From Linanthus parryae (lineage: Eukaryota; Streptophyta; Magnoliopsida; Ericales; Polemoniaceae): a stretch of DNA of 64,000 bases. The notes under the pieces are model-generated. The model did no database searches. It was not told the origin of the DNA and was given only the letters and a program-made list of their open reading frames with translations. The stretch lies in contig JALGPY010000009.1 in assembly GCA_023055425.1 (NCBI GenBank), forward strand, positions 33,833,275 through 33,897,274, read 5' to 3'. The translations under genes and the position numbers were made by a program. Shown piece by piece: positions 24,091-35,472 of this stretch (the stretch's first letter is position 1; the number at the start of each line of letters is the position of its first letter).

Positions 24091-25529
24091 TGTTGGAATT
24101 GTGCCCTAGAGGCAATCAATTAATTGTGGCAGATATATGGATTTACGATTCATTATGTTATCGATATGGAGATATGCTAACATGAATGAAGTCCTTAGAA
24201 TATAAGGTGTTATATTCTTAAATATCCCTAGTCAATTATAATGATTAATGGGACAATCATCTATAGACTAGTATGGGGTTGGATTGATATGGAGATATCA
24301 CGATCCAACACATGGGTATGCATTAGGAGTAATGGCATACTGGATTGACCCACGACGAAAAGGATACATTAGATTATGTGAAGTCACAATCGCTTTTCGT
24401 AGTGCTAATATTATTGCAATCCTTGGACTTGAAGTCACTAGATACTCTAGTTGTGAAATATTGCGCTTTGATGTTATCAAACGTTACACCGTAACTGGGT
24501 AATCATAAAGGTGGCTATCGGGCGTGATAGGAAGCAAGCTTAGAGATCGTAGTGATGTAGATAGGATTTGTCCCTCCCACATAATGGGGGTAAATATCCA
24601 CGGCCACTCGAGGGATGAGGCTTATTGAATGTCTGGCCAGACTCAGATAAATTAATATAGAGATATTAATGTTATCTGCAAGTATAAGCATATTCCCAGG
24701 ATCGAGGAACTATGGATTGGATATACGAGTGTGACTATTTATGTCTCGTGTCCAATCCGGATATGGAGACAAAGGGATAATGCAATATGACATATTGGGC
24801 ACAAAGGTTTGTCGGGATCACTGACTATTTCTATTGGTTGGGTGGCATGGATGTGTTGCTAGACACCGCTCCATGTTAGTAATAGTTACTACCAACTATA
24901 TAGAAACCTATGGGGTCACACGTCAAATAGAGTAGATCTAGATTTGGGATTAATTAATATGGATTAATTAATAGAAGGATCATTGTGCAACACCTTGCAA
25001 ACTTAGTAGGACTAATTTGCAAGGAAGGGAATAATTCTAGTTCATCTAGAATTAGGAAACTCTTTTATGGAAACAACAAGGAGTTGTTGGAGTATATAAA
25101 GGAGGCTCTAGCTTCCTTCCCAACACATGAGTTATTATTAGTCATAACACAAAAGTGGGAGAGAGCAAAAGAGAGAGCAAGACAAGGAGCTAGGGCCGAA
25201 ACCCTAGCCACCCGTCCGCCCCTCTACCCGACGGCAAAGAGAGGCCGCCCCTCTCTTGTGCCTTTGGTGATTTGTTGCTTTGATCTTCATCCCTCTTCCT
25301 CCAAGGTTTAAGCTAGCACTTGATTGAAGGAAGAATCTAGATCTCACCTCTAGACGTGGATCAACCGTAGAGACGAGGACATCATTCTTCGTGTGATCTC
25401 ACAAATCAAAAGGTACACATCTTCTATGTCCTTGATCATGTTATGATGTCTCTTCCTGTGATCCTTGGTGGGCTTTGAGTAGGATTAATTTTTGTTATTC
25501 CGCTGCGTTACCTACGTCAAAACCCAACA
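24091..25529 (+). repeat. Copia-A 3' LTR
   Basis: 1439 bp, the same length as the 5' LTR and about 99.5 percent identical by eye. TATATAAAG at 25093-25101. Followed by the target duplication TCAAG (25530-25534). Confidence 0.92.
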
Positions 25530-25534
25530 TCAAG

Positions 25535-26019
25535 GCCTTGAGTCACTTCAAACTTTTACCTAAGACTTTGTTAGTCAGGAAAGTATAAACATTGTTTGAT
25601 CTAGAGGCTGTGAGAATGAAATTTCCTGATTTCTTATTTTGCACCACACACTTCTCTTTATCAAAGATAAATTTATTACCATTATCACAAAGCTGAGAAA
25701 CACTAATCATGTTAAATTCCAAACCATCAACTAGATACACATCAAATAGAGTTTTCAGAATTTGTACCAACTTTACTAATACCAAGAATATTGCATTTGC
25801 CTTTTTCACCAAGTGTAATTGAACCTTCAGATTTCTCCTTTAGTTATGAGAATAGAGATCTCTTTCCACTCATGTGTCTTGAGCAACCACTGTCCAGAAA
25901 CCATTTTTTTTCTTTGGTGACACCCTGCAAACACCAATCACTGCCTTACCCAGCTGTTAGACCAAGTGTGGAATTTTGATTCATATTCAGGATCAACCAT
26001 GTTAGGTGGTCTAACTCCT
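25535..26019 (-). pseudogene. Copia-P protease and start of GAG-pre-integrase
   Basis: Minus-strand coding: the protease active site DSG in 'WFLDSGCSRHM' lies at about 25870-25905. It is followed, after a frame break near 25812, by the open frame 25812-25543 with 'GLEFNMISVSQLCDNGNKFIFDKEKC', typical of copia protease/pre-integrase. This frame ran on into 17323 before copia-A inserted. Confidence 0.75.
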
Positions 26020-27792
26020 TTAGGAACCCAAATCTGTTGAACTTTTCATTTGAGTTGAAATGGAAAAGTGTTCCTCATTATGTGAGTGGTCTCTTCTTCT
26101 GAAAGGACAAGTCATTTTAACATGACCTGTTTTGCAGCAGTAACGACATTTAGGAGAATTTTTGTTTCCAGCTTTCACAAATCTGGTATTGTTCTTTCTT
26201 GGAAATTTTGGATTGAATCCAATACCAGCTTTGTGAACAGACTGTGAACTTCCTCCAAGAATCAAGTTCAACTTGTGTTCTGAACCAGCAAGCTTAACTT
26301 TGACCAATTCAGATTCTTGAAGTTTCTCAGTAAGAGTAGTCTTTTGTTTATCTAATTCATCAACTTGATGTTTTAGATTAACAAGACTGTTACTCATCAA
26401 AGAGTTCTCAGTGACTACTTCCTTGAATTGTGTTTTCAAGGCTTTGAAACTGGTTTTCAAGGCCTTGAAATCACTTTCAGTTTTCTTCTGAGAGATTTCA
26501 AGATTCTGATTAGACAAACAAGTTGCAAGTTCTCTTTTGCTTGCTCATGAACTTTTTCTTTCAAAAGTCTGATCTCTTTCAGATAATCTTCTTCATTTAA
26601 AAGCATTGTTCTGAGATAATCTGAAAGAGCATCTTTTGGTTTAGAAATTAGACAGTTTACCATCACCTCAATGTTCTTCTCACAACTTTCATCATGCTTG
26701 GCCATGATGCCTAGGTTGGCATGCTCGTCTTCAGATTATGATTCACTTGAGCTATCTAAATCACTCCATGAAGCTATCATAGCTTTCTTTCTTTTATCAT
26801 GGTCTTCTTTTGAAAGCTCTTGCTTTTCTTGTATGGAAAATCTCTTATCAAATGTCCTGCATCACCACATTCAAAGCAGTTCATGACCTTTGATTTATTT
26901 TGTGAAGAAGACTTACCTTTGTAGTCCTTGCTACTGGATGGTCTATGTCTTTCTCTGTTGAAGTCTCTGTTTCCAAATTTTTTCTTCATTTTGAGAATCC
27001 TTGTCAAGGCTTTAAAAATCAAATAAAATGGATCTTCATCATCACCATCCTCAGTTTCAAGGCTTTGAGTTCTCTCATTCTCTTTGACTTTGAGAGCTAA
27101 GTTCTTGACACTTTCTGGGAGTTCTCCATCAGCTTCATTCATAGATATTTCATGTGTCAGAAGCTTCCCTTGTAGGTCATCAAGTTGTAGAGTTGAGAGA
27201 TTCTGAGCTTCTTCAATAGCTATGATCTTTGGTTCCCACTTTGCCTTTGGAATACTTCTTAGAATCTTCCTCACCTTTTCTTCATTGGAAAAATGTTTTC
27301 CCAGTGAATCAAGGTTGTTAACAATGTCTGTGAACCTCTTGAACATGTCTCTGATAGATTCATCTGTATTCATCTTAAACAGCTTATATTGCCTGAGATA
27401 GATGTTGTTCTTGGTTTTCTTGACTTGAGTGGTTCCTTCAAAAGTTACCACAAGCTTATCCCAGATTTCTTTGGCAGTTGTTTATCGTGAGATCTTGTTG
27501 AACTCATCTGTACTCAAAGCACAATATAAGATGTTAATAACTTTGTAATTCTTAGAGAATTGATCTAATTCAGAAGAAGAGTTAGTCTTCAGATTTGGAA
27601 GTTCTAATCCCATCTTTCTCTGTGTAGAAAGTGTGAGGTCCATTATGAATAATAGTCCAAAGCTCTATGTCTTGATCAATGATGAACATTTTCATCAAAA
27701 GCATTCCAGTGAGCAAAATTTTCTCCACAAAATAGAGGAGGTCTGTTAGCAGCTCTTCCCTGAGAGAAACCACCATCACCTGCAGTACTCAT
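26020..27792 (-). pseudogene. Copia-P gag with two zinc knuckles and a coiled coil
   Basis: The probable start ATG is on the minus strand at 27792-27790, only 17 nt after the PBS. The N-terminal capsid part is frameshifted near 27480-27590. An open frame (27451-26777) covers the UBN2-like capsid and a first knuckle, CFECGDAGHLIRDF, whose last Cys has become Phe. After another break near 26700 there is a charged coiled coil; the palindrome is translated as repeated FKALK here (26435-26469). An intact second knuckle CRYCCKTGHVKMTC follows at about 26100-26142. The long two-knuckle gag is unusual for ordinary copia. Confidence 0.78.
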
Positions 27793-27809
27793 GATCACCA
27801 GTGATACAA

Positions 27810-27821
27810 GCTCTGATACCA
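27810..27821 (-). other. Copia-P primer binding site
   Basis: The minus strand reads TGGTATCAGAGC two bases from the LTR end at 27824. Confidence 0.88.
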
Positions 27822-27823
27822 AT

Positions 27824-29113
27824 TGAAAGTGTGAGTGTGCAGGTGGTAATGCAGCTAAGATACTCTAGAGGGGGGGTTGAATAGAGTATGTCAACTTTTT
27901 GTAAAACTTTCTAAGATAATAAGATCTTGTGAAAGCTAGTGAAGTTCAAGGCCTTGAAAAAAAGTTCAAGCCTTTGGAATGAAATACAGTTTGGAATGGA
28001 TCAGTCAAGTCCTTTTCAAGGCCTTGAAAAACAGACAAGTTTGAATACTTGTAAAAACTGAGTAAGTAAAGAAACTGTAAATGCAAGAGACAAATGATTT
28101 ATAGAGTTCAGTCCACTTGGACCTAATCTCTACCCCAGGGATCTGATCCCTACAGGATTTTCAACACAATTCTTATTAATCAAAAGATAAGCCCTAGATC
28201 TCAAGCACAGAGAGATGTCTTACTCTGTTACAGCTTGTGGTTCTCCCTAACCTATCTCGTACCTGCTCTAACTAACTGATTAACTAAGAATTCTCTATTG
28301 TTCACTGTGAACAATCCTCGAGAATAAAGATAGAAATATTACAGAAATGATCTACCAATAAAGCACAATACAGAAGAACACTAGAGTGTAGAAACTGCAG
28401 TGGAGTATGCAGTGAACTTCTGTGAAATGGATTGTGAGATTGATGAACTTCTTTGATGCTTTGTAAATCCATACTTGTCTCTCTCTTTTTTCTCGTTGAG
28501 TGTTGTGTATGTTGCTTCAGAAATGAGCTCTATTTAAACTTCAAACAGCTCTGCGAATCTTCCAAGATTTTTAGCAACAAATCTCCTATTTTGTAGGCAA
28601 TAGACTTTGACTCTTTGACAATCTTCTCCAACAGATAAGTGATCAGAATCTACAGAGATAATGTCGTGATCTTGCATTTGAATAGATTAAGAAGTTTTCA
28701 TACCAGTCAGATTAAATACAGAATCATCTTCTCAATTATTTTCTTCCCTGCATAAGTCAGATTAGGAAATAATCCCTGCAAACTAGGAAATAAATTTCCC
28801 TGCAAAATCATAGTCAAACAGATGATATTTGATGTTCAAACATGTTAGAATAATTTGTCTTTCATCATCAAATAATTTAAAACAATCATATGAATGAGGG
28901 ATATGAAATCAACTTAGAAGAGTTTACAGAAAACTCCCCCTGAGAATGTTCATATAGGTTAAACAGTTTCAAGGCTTTGAATCCAGTTTCAAGGCCTTGA
29001 AAATAGCTATATTATTTTCAAGCCTATGATAACTGATTCAAGGCTTTGAAAGCTGATTCAAGGCCTTGAAATAGTTGATTTATTTCAATCCTAGCACAAC
29101 GTGTGATCTTACA
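27824..29113 (-). repeat. Copia-P 5' LTR
   Basis: 1290 bp, plus-strand ends TGAAAG...TTACA, followed by the target duplication TGTTG (29114-29118). It contains at least eight palindrome copies: 27945, 27965 and 28015 at one end, and 28968, 28988, 29017, 29037 and 29057 packed within about 105 bp at the other (U3) end, about 45 bp inside the LTR edge. Confidence 0.85.
28968..29070. repeat. TTCAAGGCCTTGAA palindrome array in the copia-P U3
   Basis: Five copies or variants of the 14-bp perfect palindrome at 28968-28981, 28988-29001, 29017-29030, 29037-29050 and 29057-29070, spaced about 20-29 bp. Other copies across the element are at 15969, 15988, 16039, 16059, 16264, 16286, 16307, 26435, 26456, 27003, 27056, 27945, 27965 and 28015, plus one split by copia-A (17318/25530). 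Confidence 0.85.
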
Positions 29114-29118
29114 TGTTG

Positions 29119-30523
29119 GATTTAATTGCTTAATATAGTTGTTTTTTTTGTCTTTGACATGACATAGGGCTATTGGAGTGATTTCGGAATCAAGAGCATG
29201 GACTTAGGAAGCAAGGAAGTGAAAGGAAAGAGGCTCGGGAACCAAAATGGCAAGAGTTGAAGATTCAAGAAAGGAGCAGCCTAGACCATTTCGGGCCGAA
29301 ATGGTGGCCGAAATATAGCATATTACGGGCCGAAATGCTAGCCGAAATAGGCAGAAGAAATGTGCGGATTTTGGGGGGAAAAATGCAATTCTTAAAGACC
29401 TAGCTTCCCTACTTCAACCTAAACATCTAGGGACGTGATCAGACCTCAAATCTGAGCCAAGAACGCTAAGGAGAGCAAGAAGAACACGTTGGGAGCATCA
29501 TCAAGCAAGGAGACGAGCCCGGATCAACGTCATAACATTCTTTTTAGCGTTTGATATATTTTCTCTCTTTTCTTGTATGAAATATCCAAACATCATGTTA
29601 TCTTTTGTTATGAGTAGCTAAACTCATACCTAGACATCTATGGAGAGCCAAGGTTTATATTTTGATGATATTTTCCGAATTTTGGATGAATTTCATGCTA
29701 GGGTTATGATTCAATGAAGTTTGTTTTGGTTTTCATCATGTTGAGTTCTTTCATTGACACGTTGGAACTACGATGTATGATGTTGGTTATCTATTTCTGC
29801 ATTCAATCATGAGCTAGGCTTAAAGACAATCTTAGTAGTTAAATATCTCGTTTGTTGTGCTTAATCCTTAGTAAGGTAGGAGTCATGACCTGAAATTGCT
29901 ATTTAACTAGTGACTGTGTGAAAGCAACTCTACCCTAGTTGAGATGAGTAGATGAGAACTTTCTTGATCAATGAAACTGAGAAGTGACTTGAGTAGGAAT
30001 GGCTAGAAGAGGGTTGATTCGGTAGGAAATAGTGAAGTGTTCGTGTGCTGATGGTCTGAGAGGACATTATTCCGTGCATTATCGTTAGCCTACTAGAACG
30101 TATTGGTAGTTAGACTTGGCCTGAGAGGGAAAAATCAGTACTGGTGTGTAGAACGACAAGAGACCGATAGGTAATTGTCAACGCCATTACCCAGCTTAGG
30201 TAACTAAGAGTTTTCGTGTTAGATCATGAAATCGGGAATCGTCAAAACTACCCAGGTGATCTATAGATATCCTAGTTTTCTCTCCAATAGTTTAATCTAA
30301 ATCAATTCTTTTGCTTAATTCTATTTTAATTTTCTATTCACTTGATTGAGGGTGACAACACTTCAATTGCAAACCTTTTTACTTGTTACTAAGTAGGTTA
30401 AAGTAGTCGTTAACTTGAAAAGTAACCACCTTCCCTTGGGTTCGATAACTCGGAGTCCCAAAATATTCAGTTATATTACTTGACCGTATACTTGCGTCCG
30501 AGCGCGTTAGTAGACACGCGTCA
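29119..30523 (+). repeat. Athila-2 5' LTR, right segment
   Basis: Continues the LTR after copia-P and ends GCGCGTCA-like ('acacgcgtca'), giving about 1579 bp in all. It carries a GGGCCGAAAT cluster (29288-29348) that is absent from the Athila-1 LTR, while the rest ('gggttcgataactcggag') is shared. Confidence 0.85.
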
Positions 30524-30529
30524 AGTTTT

Positions 30530-30547
30530 TGGCGCCGTTGCCGGGGA
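30530..30547 (+). other. Athila-2 primer binding site (tRNA-Asp)
   Basis: TGGCGCCGTTGCCGGGGA six bases after the LTR is the classic Athila/Tat primer site matching tRNA-Asp. Confidence 0.9.
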
Positions 30548-32081
30548 AGGCATTGGTTATTATTCTAGTTTACAAATTATTTTAATTTACTCTTTTATTT
30601 TTGATCAATATTTTTGTGATTGCTGATTGTGTTTTGAAGTAGGAATTAATTGGGTCGGGTCGTCGACCTTAAATTACAAGCGTTGATTGGGAGGCAACCC
30701 AATGTAGTTGGCTAGTTAGTAGTTTTTCTTATTTGGTTGTGATATTCATACTAGATTTTGAGGGGTGGGAGAGAGTGGTTTAATATTTTATATGAGTGTG
30801 CAGGACACAGGTATCGAAGAACCCTCCGGATTCCCCTTCTTGATGCGTGTGCACGACGTTGCACGGAAAACGAGGAACAACGAGCGCATTTGAAGAAATA
30901 TGCATGGTAGAGAGGTTGATCGAGGTCGAGGAGTAGCTTATTGTTTCAGATTATAATGGTAGTGAGTAGTTAAATAGGGATTGCACGCATCGGAATCCAG
31001 GGTGGAAATACAAGCGAAGAGCTTAAAAGGCACGATTCATGCACAAGAGAGCAATTTTGATATGAAATGAAAAATAACCCGGATTTTGGGAATTCTTAAA
31101 TGAAAAATGGATTCCTCGTTGAATATGGAATCCATCGGTGAAAGAATCGCGCAAAACGGATGCCGGATGAAGAAGTTAGAGCAAAAAAAATGGGGTTCCA
31201 GGGCATTTCGGGCAGCATTTCGGGCCGAAATGCTGGCTGAAATACCCCTATTACGGGCCGAATAGAAACAAGCCAACTGTTTTGGCTTTTTGATTTCACT
31301 TCGGGCCGAAATGAGAAGTATTTCGGGCCAAAATAGGCTATATTTCGAGCCGAAATGCTCCTCATTTCGGGCCGAAATGGTCGAGACTGCTCTTTAATTG
31401 GGGGTACTTTTGACATTTTGGGGGTGTATATAAGCCAAAAACCGGGTTTCAAAGCCTCCCCACCTCATTTTCGGATCAAACAACCCTTCTTCATCTTCTT
31501 TCAAAACCTCAAGAACCCCAACACACCCAAAACCCTAAACACATCCAAATCTAGAAAATTTTGTTGGGTTTTGCTCCTTGCAAGCCCAACTACAATATTA
31601 ATTCTAGGATTTTTTTAGAGATAGTGAGCGGTTTGAGTGTGGGGGAATTCAAAGAGGAAGAGCTCCAAGAACAAAAAAAATCCGATTCGTCAACTTGGAG
31701 TGGGATTCGGTCTTAGCTCAATAAGAATGTTTCGACCGGGACACCGAGGAGCACAAGGAGGTATACTCACCTCAAAGCACTTTGATTTTCGAAAAATTGG
31801 TCGACCGATTCGGTCCATTCTTGACCAACTTTTACAAAACCGGTCCCGTAAGAACGGTACTCCGGGACCGTAGGTACCGAATTCTTTCTCTCGCTTTAAA
31901 TTCTTTCTTAGGAACTTCTAGGGTTAATATTCTCACAAATTTATACTTGTGAAGTTGTCTCGCGAAGGCCTCGATACGTGCTTTGCGGGGATTGCGCGCT
32001 ACCTGCAAATTGAGTCGATAGGTTATTTGCTTAGCTCACACTAGCCCTCAAGCGCACTCGTTTTTCCTTTCCTCTATCATT
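30548..32081 (+). other. Athila-2 leader: gag, protease and pol all absent
   Basis: The conserved hairpin block (30651-30704, stem ATTGGG/CCCAAT at 30686-30703) comes about 100 bp after the PBS, where 4-5 kb of gag-pol would lie in a full element. The remaining 1.4 kb is collinear with the Athila-1 leader. GGGCCGAAAT repeats are at 31205, 31217-31231, 31250, 31298-31312, 31320-31334, 31342-31356 and 31364-31378. Confidence 0.75.
31205..31378. repeat. Cluster of TTTCGGGCCGAAA near-palindromes (Athila-2 leader)
   Basis: Seven or more copies in 174 bp, some exact (ATTTCGGGCCGAAAT at 31217 and 31364), others with one change (tTCGAGCC, TTACGGGCC). Position matches the Athila-1 cluster at 1828-1980, but copy number and spacing differ, so the array turns over. 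Confidence 0.8.
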
Positions 32082-33512
32082 ATGTCTACTTCCGGTAATG
32101 CTAAGAGGAGACGGGGAGTAGTTATTGATGATCATCTTGTCTTCAATCCCGAAGAGGATGTAGTTATGAGTGAGGGGGAAGAGGATGTGAACGAGGGAGA
32201 CGGTTCTGGAAACCGACGCCACGTACCTCCGTCTCCAATTCATTATGAACTAAACCAGGATATGCCTGCACGTCCGCAGATTGGGTTGAGGGGTAAGGCT
32301 CCGAAAGAAGTTGATCTCGTTGCTATCTGTAGTACCGAATTCTGCAGCTTCAGGTTTGTTAGTGCGAATGCCCATAAGGCATATTAAACTGATGCATTCC
32401 TGAATAGGTTAGGGACTCCTGAAAAGTCGTTCCCGCCAAGCGATAAAATGTCGAACTAGCTGAAGGATCTCTTCAAGAACGAGAGGATAGACAAGTGGTT
32501 TAAGATTTGTAAGAAGTCTAGCTCCGCTCTTGCAAGAGAGATTCTTGTAAATGCTCGTTTCTATGATGAGGGAGAGAGTGAGGATCAAAGGAAAGTGTAT
32601 TGCCAGTGAATCTATATAGTCATCACGCCTGAGACTATAGCAGCCGCTATGAACTTCAAGCCTCTAAAGGAGACTTTTGCCTACCATGAGACCATTCGCA
32701 GGTTGGATGATGTAGAGGTTGTGAGCGCCTTTTGTTTCGGGGAGGGGCCTAGAGGGGGATGGATTGAGAGACCCACTTTACCTGAGTGGAATGTTTCTAG
32801 TAAACTCGTGCTTCCACGAGCCAGGTGGCTGTGCGAGCTTCTTGAGAACTGGGTTTTTGGCGTTATCGTTCAACCCACGTACTCCTTCCAGCTTTTCACT
32901 ATGGCTTACTGTTTGTAGAGCGGTAAGCGTATTAATTACCCGTACTTCATTTATCGTTTTCTTATGGGGAGGACTGTACGCTCTAACCGTAGATCTCACG
33001 GCGACACTTGCCTTCTTATGAAGCTAGAAAAAGATGCTAGCGCTGATTTGAATGGTCTAGAGTATGACTCTAAGGATAAGAAGAAGATGTTAGATGTGCC
33101 GCGTACTTGGGAGAGACTACCCAACCCCTTGAAAGACCAGAGACCTGTCGAACCCCCACAGCCTAGGAGAGATGAGGCTAGTAGCTCGAGCTCCAACATC
33201 GAGAGCCAGCTCACCATGATCACCCACATGCTGGAGTCCCAGAGGCCCCAAGCTGGTGAGGATAGAGCTAGGTCTAGGAGAAAGTTTCTTCATATCAGAA
33301 GTAGTCAGCGTCAGCTTGTTCGCGGGTTAGAGCAGGTTAGCATTGACTGCGCCCAGCATAGAGGGTGAATTTAGGACATGGACCTAGTAGGCAATGTCCT
33401 GTTGCAGCACCCGAGCACCTACGAAAGCCTGTTCTTCTACCAGTCTGATGTATACCCAGAGTCGAGTCCGAACGTCCGAGCTGGGGAAGACGAGGCAACT
33501 CACTCCGATTAG
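32082..33512 (+). pseudogene. Athila-2 ORF2 with five nonsense codons
   Basis: Collinear with Athila-1 ORF2 and read in a single frame throughout, ending THSD like its sister. Five in-frame stops break it: 32385-32387, 32457-32459, 32607-32609, 32916-32918 and 33366-33368; no frameshift is needed. The core motifs ('CSTEFCSFRFVS', 'KWFKICKKSSSALAREILVNARF', 'WLCELLENWVFG') are kept. Point-mutation decay without indels suggests moderate age. Confidence 0.78.
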
Positions 33513-35472
33513 ACCCACCGGACCTATTCTTAGGCAGCCGAGTCCTCTTGATTTCACTTTATTTTTTGTTGAGGGAAACAAAGCGCTTAAGTGTGGGGAG
33601 ATTTTTAGCTATCCGCTAGTTAGCCATTGCATAACCTTGTTACATGTAGTTTAGTGAGTCAGTTTGCATGTAGATGTTAGTCGGTTAGATATGTGTTTGC
33701 ATTTGCACGTTTATTTTGTGCATTGAATATATTTGTTTGCACTTTTATTTATTGAGTCCACCTACCCTATTTTGTTGTTAATTGAGTTGGCCCAAGCATA
33801 TAGTGTTAGGAAAATTAAATTAAAAAGAAAGAAAAAAAATTGAAAAACCCTAAAAAATTGAAAATTTTGAGAAAGGGAAATCGAAGAGAGTACATGTGGA
33901 GAGGACTCAATGATAGTATTCCCTAGGTAGTATGAAAATTAGAGGTGAGGTAGACGCGAGAATCTGGAGTAGAAAGGCTATAGGGCTAAAGCACTCGAGA
34001 CTTGTGAGTAGATGTCTCTCGTACTAGTTATCCTACTAGCTCTACACCATCGTCACTTAGGTAGTCGTCAACCCTCCTCATAGTGGAAACAGAACAGCTG
34101 TGCGAGTGATTTTTATGGGGGCCTCACGTCCCGTCTCACAACCTAGGTCCACTAGTTACCCCAATTTGATCCATTTACCGCTTTTATTCATAGCCTATAG
34201 CCTAGGAAGCCGTTCCTTGTGACTTGCATCACTAGTTAGAATGATCCCTTCATATGCGTCATGATAGAGGGAGTCGACTGAGGGAGGTTCGATGAGGGTG
34301 AGCTTATTTGATACATCTTGAGTGGATTCTTTTACATGTCGTCTTTTGAGGGGATGTGAGGGTGAGTTAGAGACGGCAGCACACTTCGGTGTGGCGGTGA
34401 GTCATGTCCTTATACCACGATCACAGGTGGAGTGTCGTAGTGCGTGATATTCTTTCCGCACGTCATGTGGTGGGGGTTTATCTTATAGGAGGTCGTGCTT
34501 GATGCTTCATTTATATTCTCTATATCTTAGGTGACGAGGAGGATCGGTTGGAAAGGCATGTTTACACATTAACTACCGGGTTTTGATATGTTTCACATTG
34601 AGTGTGTGCCGACATATATTTGATTACATTTATTTGAAACATTCCACCCCCACGTTATCTATTGATATTTGACCTCGGATATTACTATTGTATTGTTGGC
34701 TCCATGTGTTTAATGTATTGTGTGGAAAGTTGAAAAAAAACGAAAATTGAAAGTGAATGGAATAAAGGAGTAGAAATTGAACTTCATGAAGACCGAGGAG
34801 ATTAGCTATCGTTCGAGATCACTTCTTCACATTTGTGGCCGCGAGAACGGCGTTGCACCAAGATTGAGGGAATGAGGGCCGGAGTAGTTAGTTCGGTGGG
34901 GTTCCTTAGATTTTGGTGAGGGAGTGTGGGAATCGGGTTTTGTGAGATATATCATGACGTCTAGGACTGCGCTTCTAAATATCCTATCCAACCCATCCTA
35001 AGTCGTCAACCGTTTTAACCTGTGGATAAATAGCTCAGATGGCAAGTGCTAGGGATACGTTTGATGAGTGTGCGGAAGCAACTTATTGAGTGTTCGTGAC
35101 CTTTCTGTCTGACGAAACTGGCCGCAAGTTCTACCGATCACCGAAGTTATAGAATCTTCTAGGGGATGTGAGAGTCTTATGACATGCCAGGTTATTCCTC
35201 GAGATTGCCCAATCTCTACTAAAAAAGAAAAAAAATGTGTTCTTCAATTTGTTGCATTGTACATACTTGAGTTGCATTGTATATATCATGTAGTTTGCAT
35301 CTTCGTGTCTTTGTGTATTGAGTCATGAGTCGTGTTGGCTAGCGGAAAGTGAAGTATGTAAAGCGGTGGGCTATTCATTGTTTTGGCTTTGGTATGTATG
35401 CAATGTCTCAAGTGTGGGGATTTTGAGTGCCATTGTTGCTCGGGACGAGCAAGAAGGTAGTGTGGGGAAATT
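33513..35472 (+). other. Athila-2 3' untranslated region and PPT
   Basis: About 1.95 kb, noncoding, collinear with 4071-6023. It ends in 'gtgtggggaaattt' just before the LTR. Confidence 0.7.

Larger units (their letters stand above)
17324..25529 (+). mobile_element. Copia-A: complete, recently inserted, coding-dead copia element
   Basis: An 8206-bp element with two LTRs of exactly 1439 bp, an intact PBS, an intact PPT and a perfect 5-bp target duplication TCAAG. By eye the LTRs differ at about seven positions (for example G/A in 'gactagtRtgggg', T/G in 'cttagaKatcg', A/T in 'gagWtgttgg'). The 5.3 kb interior has recognisable gag, pre-integrase, integrase and RT remnants but no ORF of family length. 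Relatives here are copia-B, copia-D and the solo LTR at 40805. It is best explained as non-autonomous and mobilised in trans. Confidence 0.9.
15845..29113 (-). mobile_element. Copia-P: Sirevirus-like copia carrying TTCAAGGCCTTGAA palindromes
   Basis: A minus-strand Ty1/copia element flanked by the 5-bp target duplication TGTTG. From right to left: 5' LTR 29113-27824, PBS, gag with two CCHC knuckles, protease, GAG-pre-integrase, integrase, then a deletion that removed RT, RNase H and most of the 3' LTR. Copia-A is nested in the GAG-pre-integrase region (17324-25529). The large gag with a coiled coil and a second zinc knuckle, and the palindromes, suggest the Sirevirus group; this is inference. 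Confidence 0.82.

Noticed and set aside
28968..29070. Regularly spaced short repeats that could suggest a CRISPR array
   Set aside because: Spacing is irregular, the repeats are 14-bp palindromes within an LTR, and the DNA is plant nuclear.
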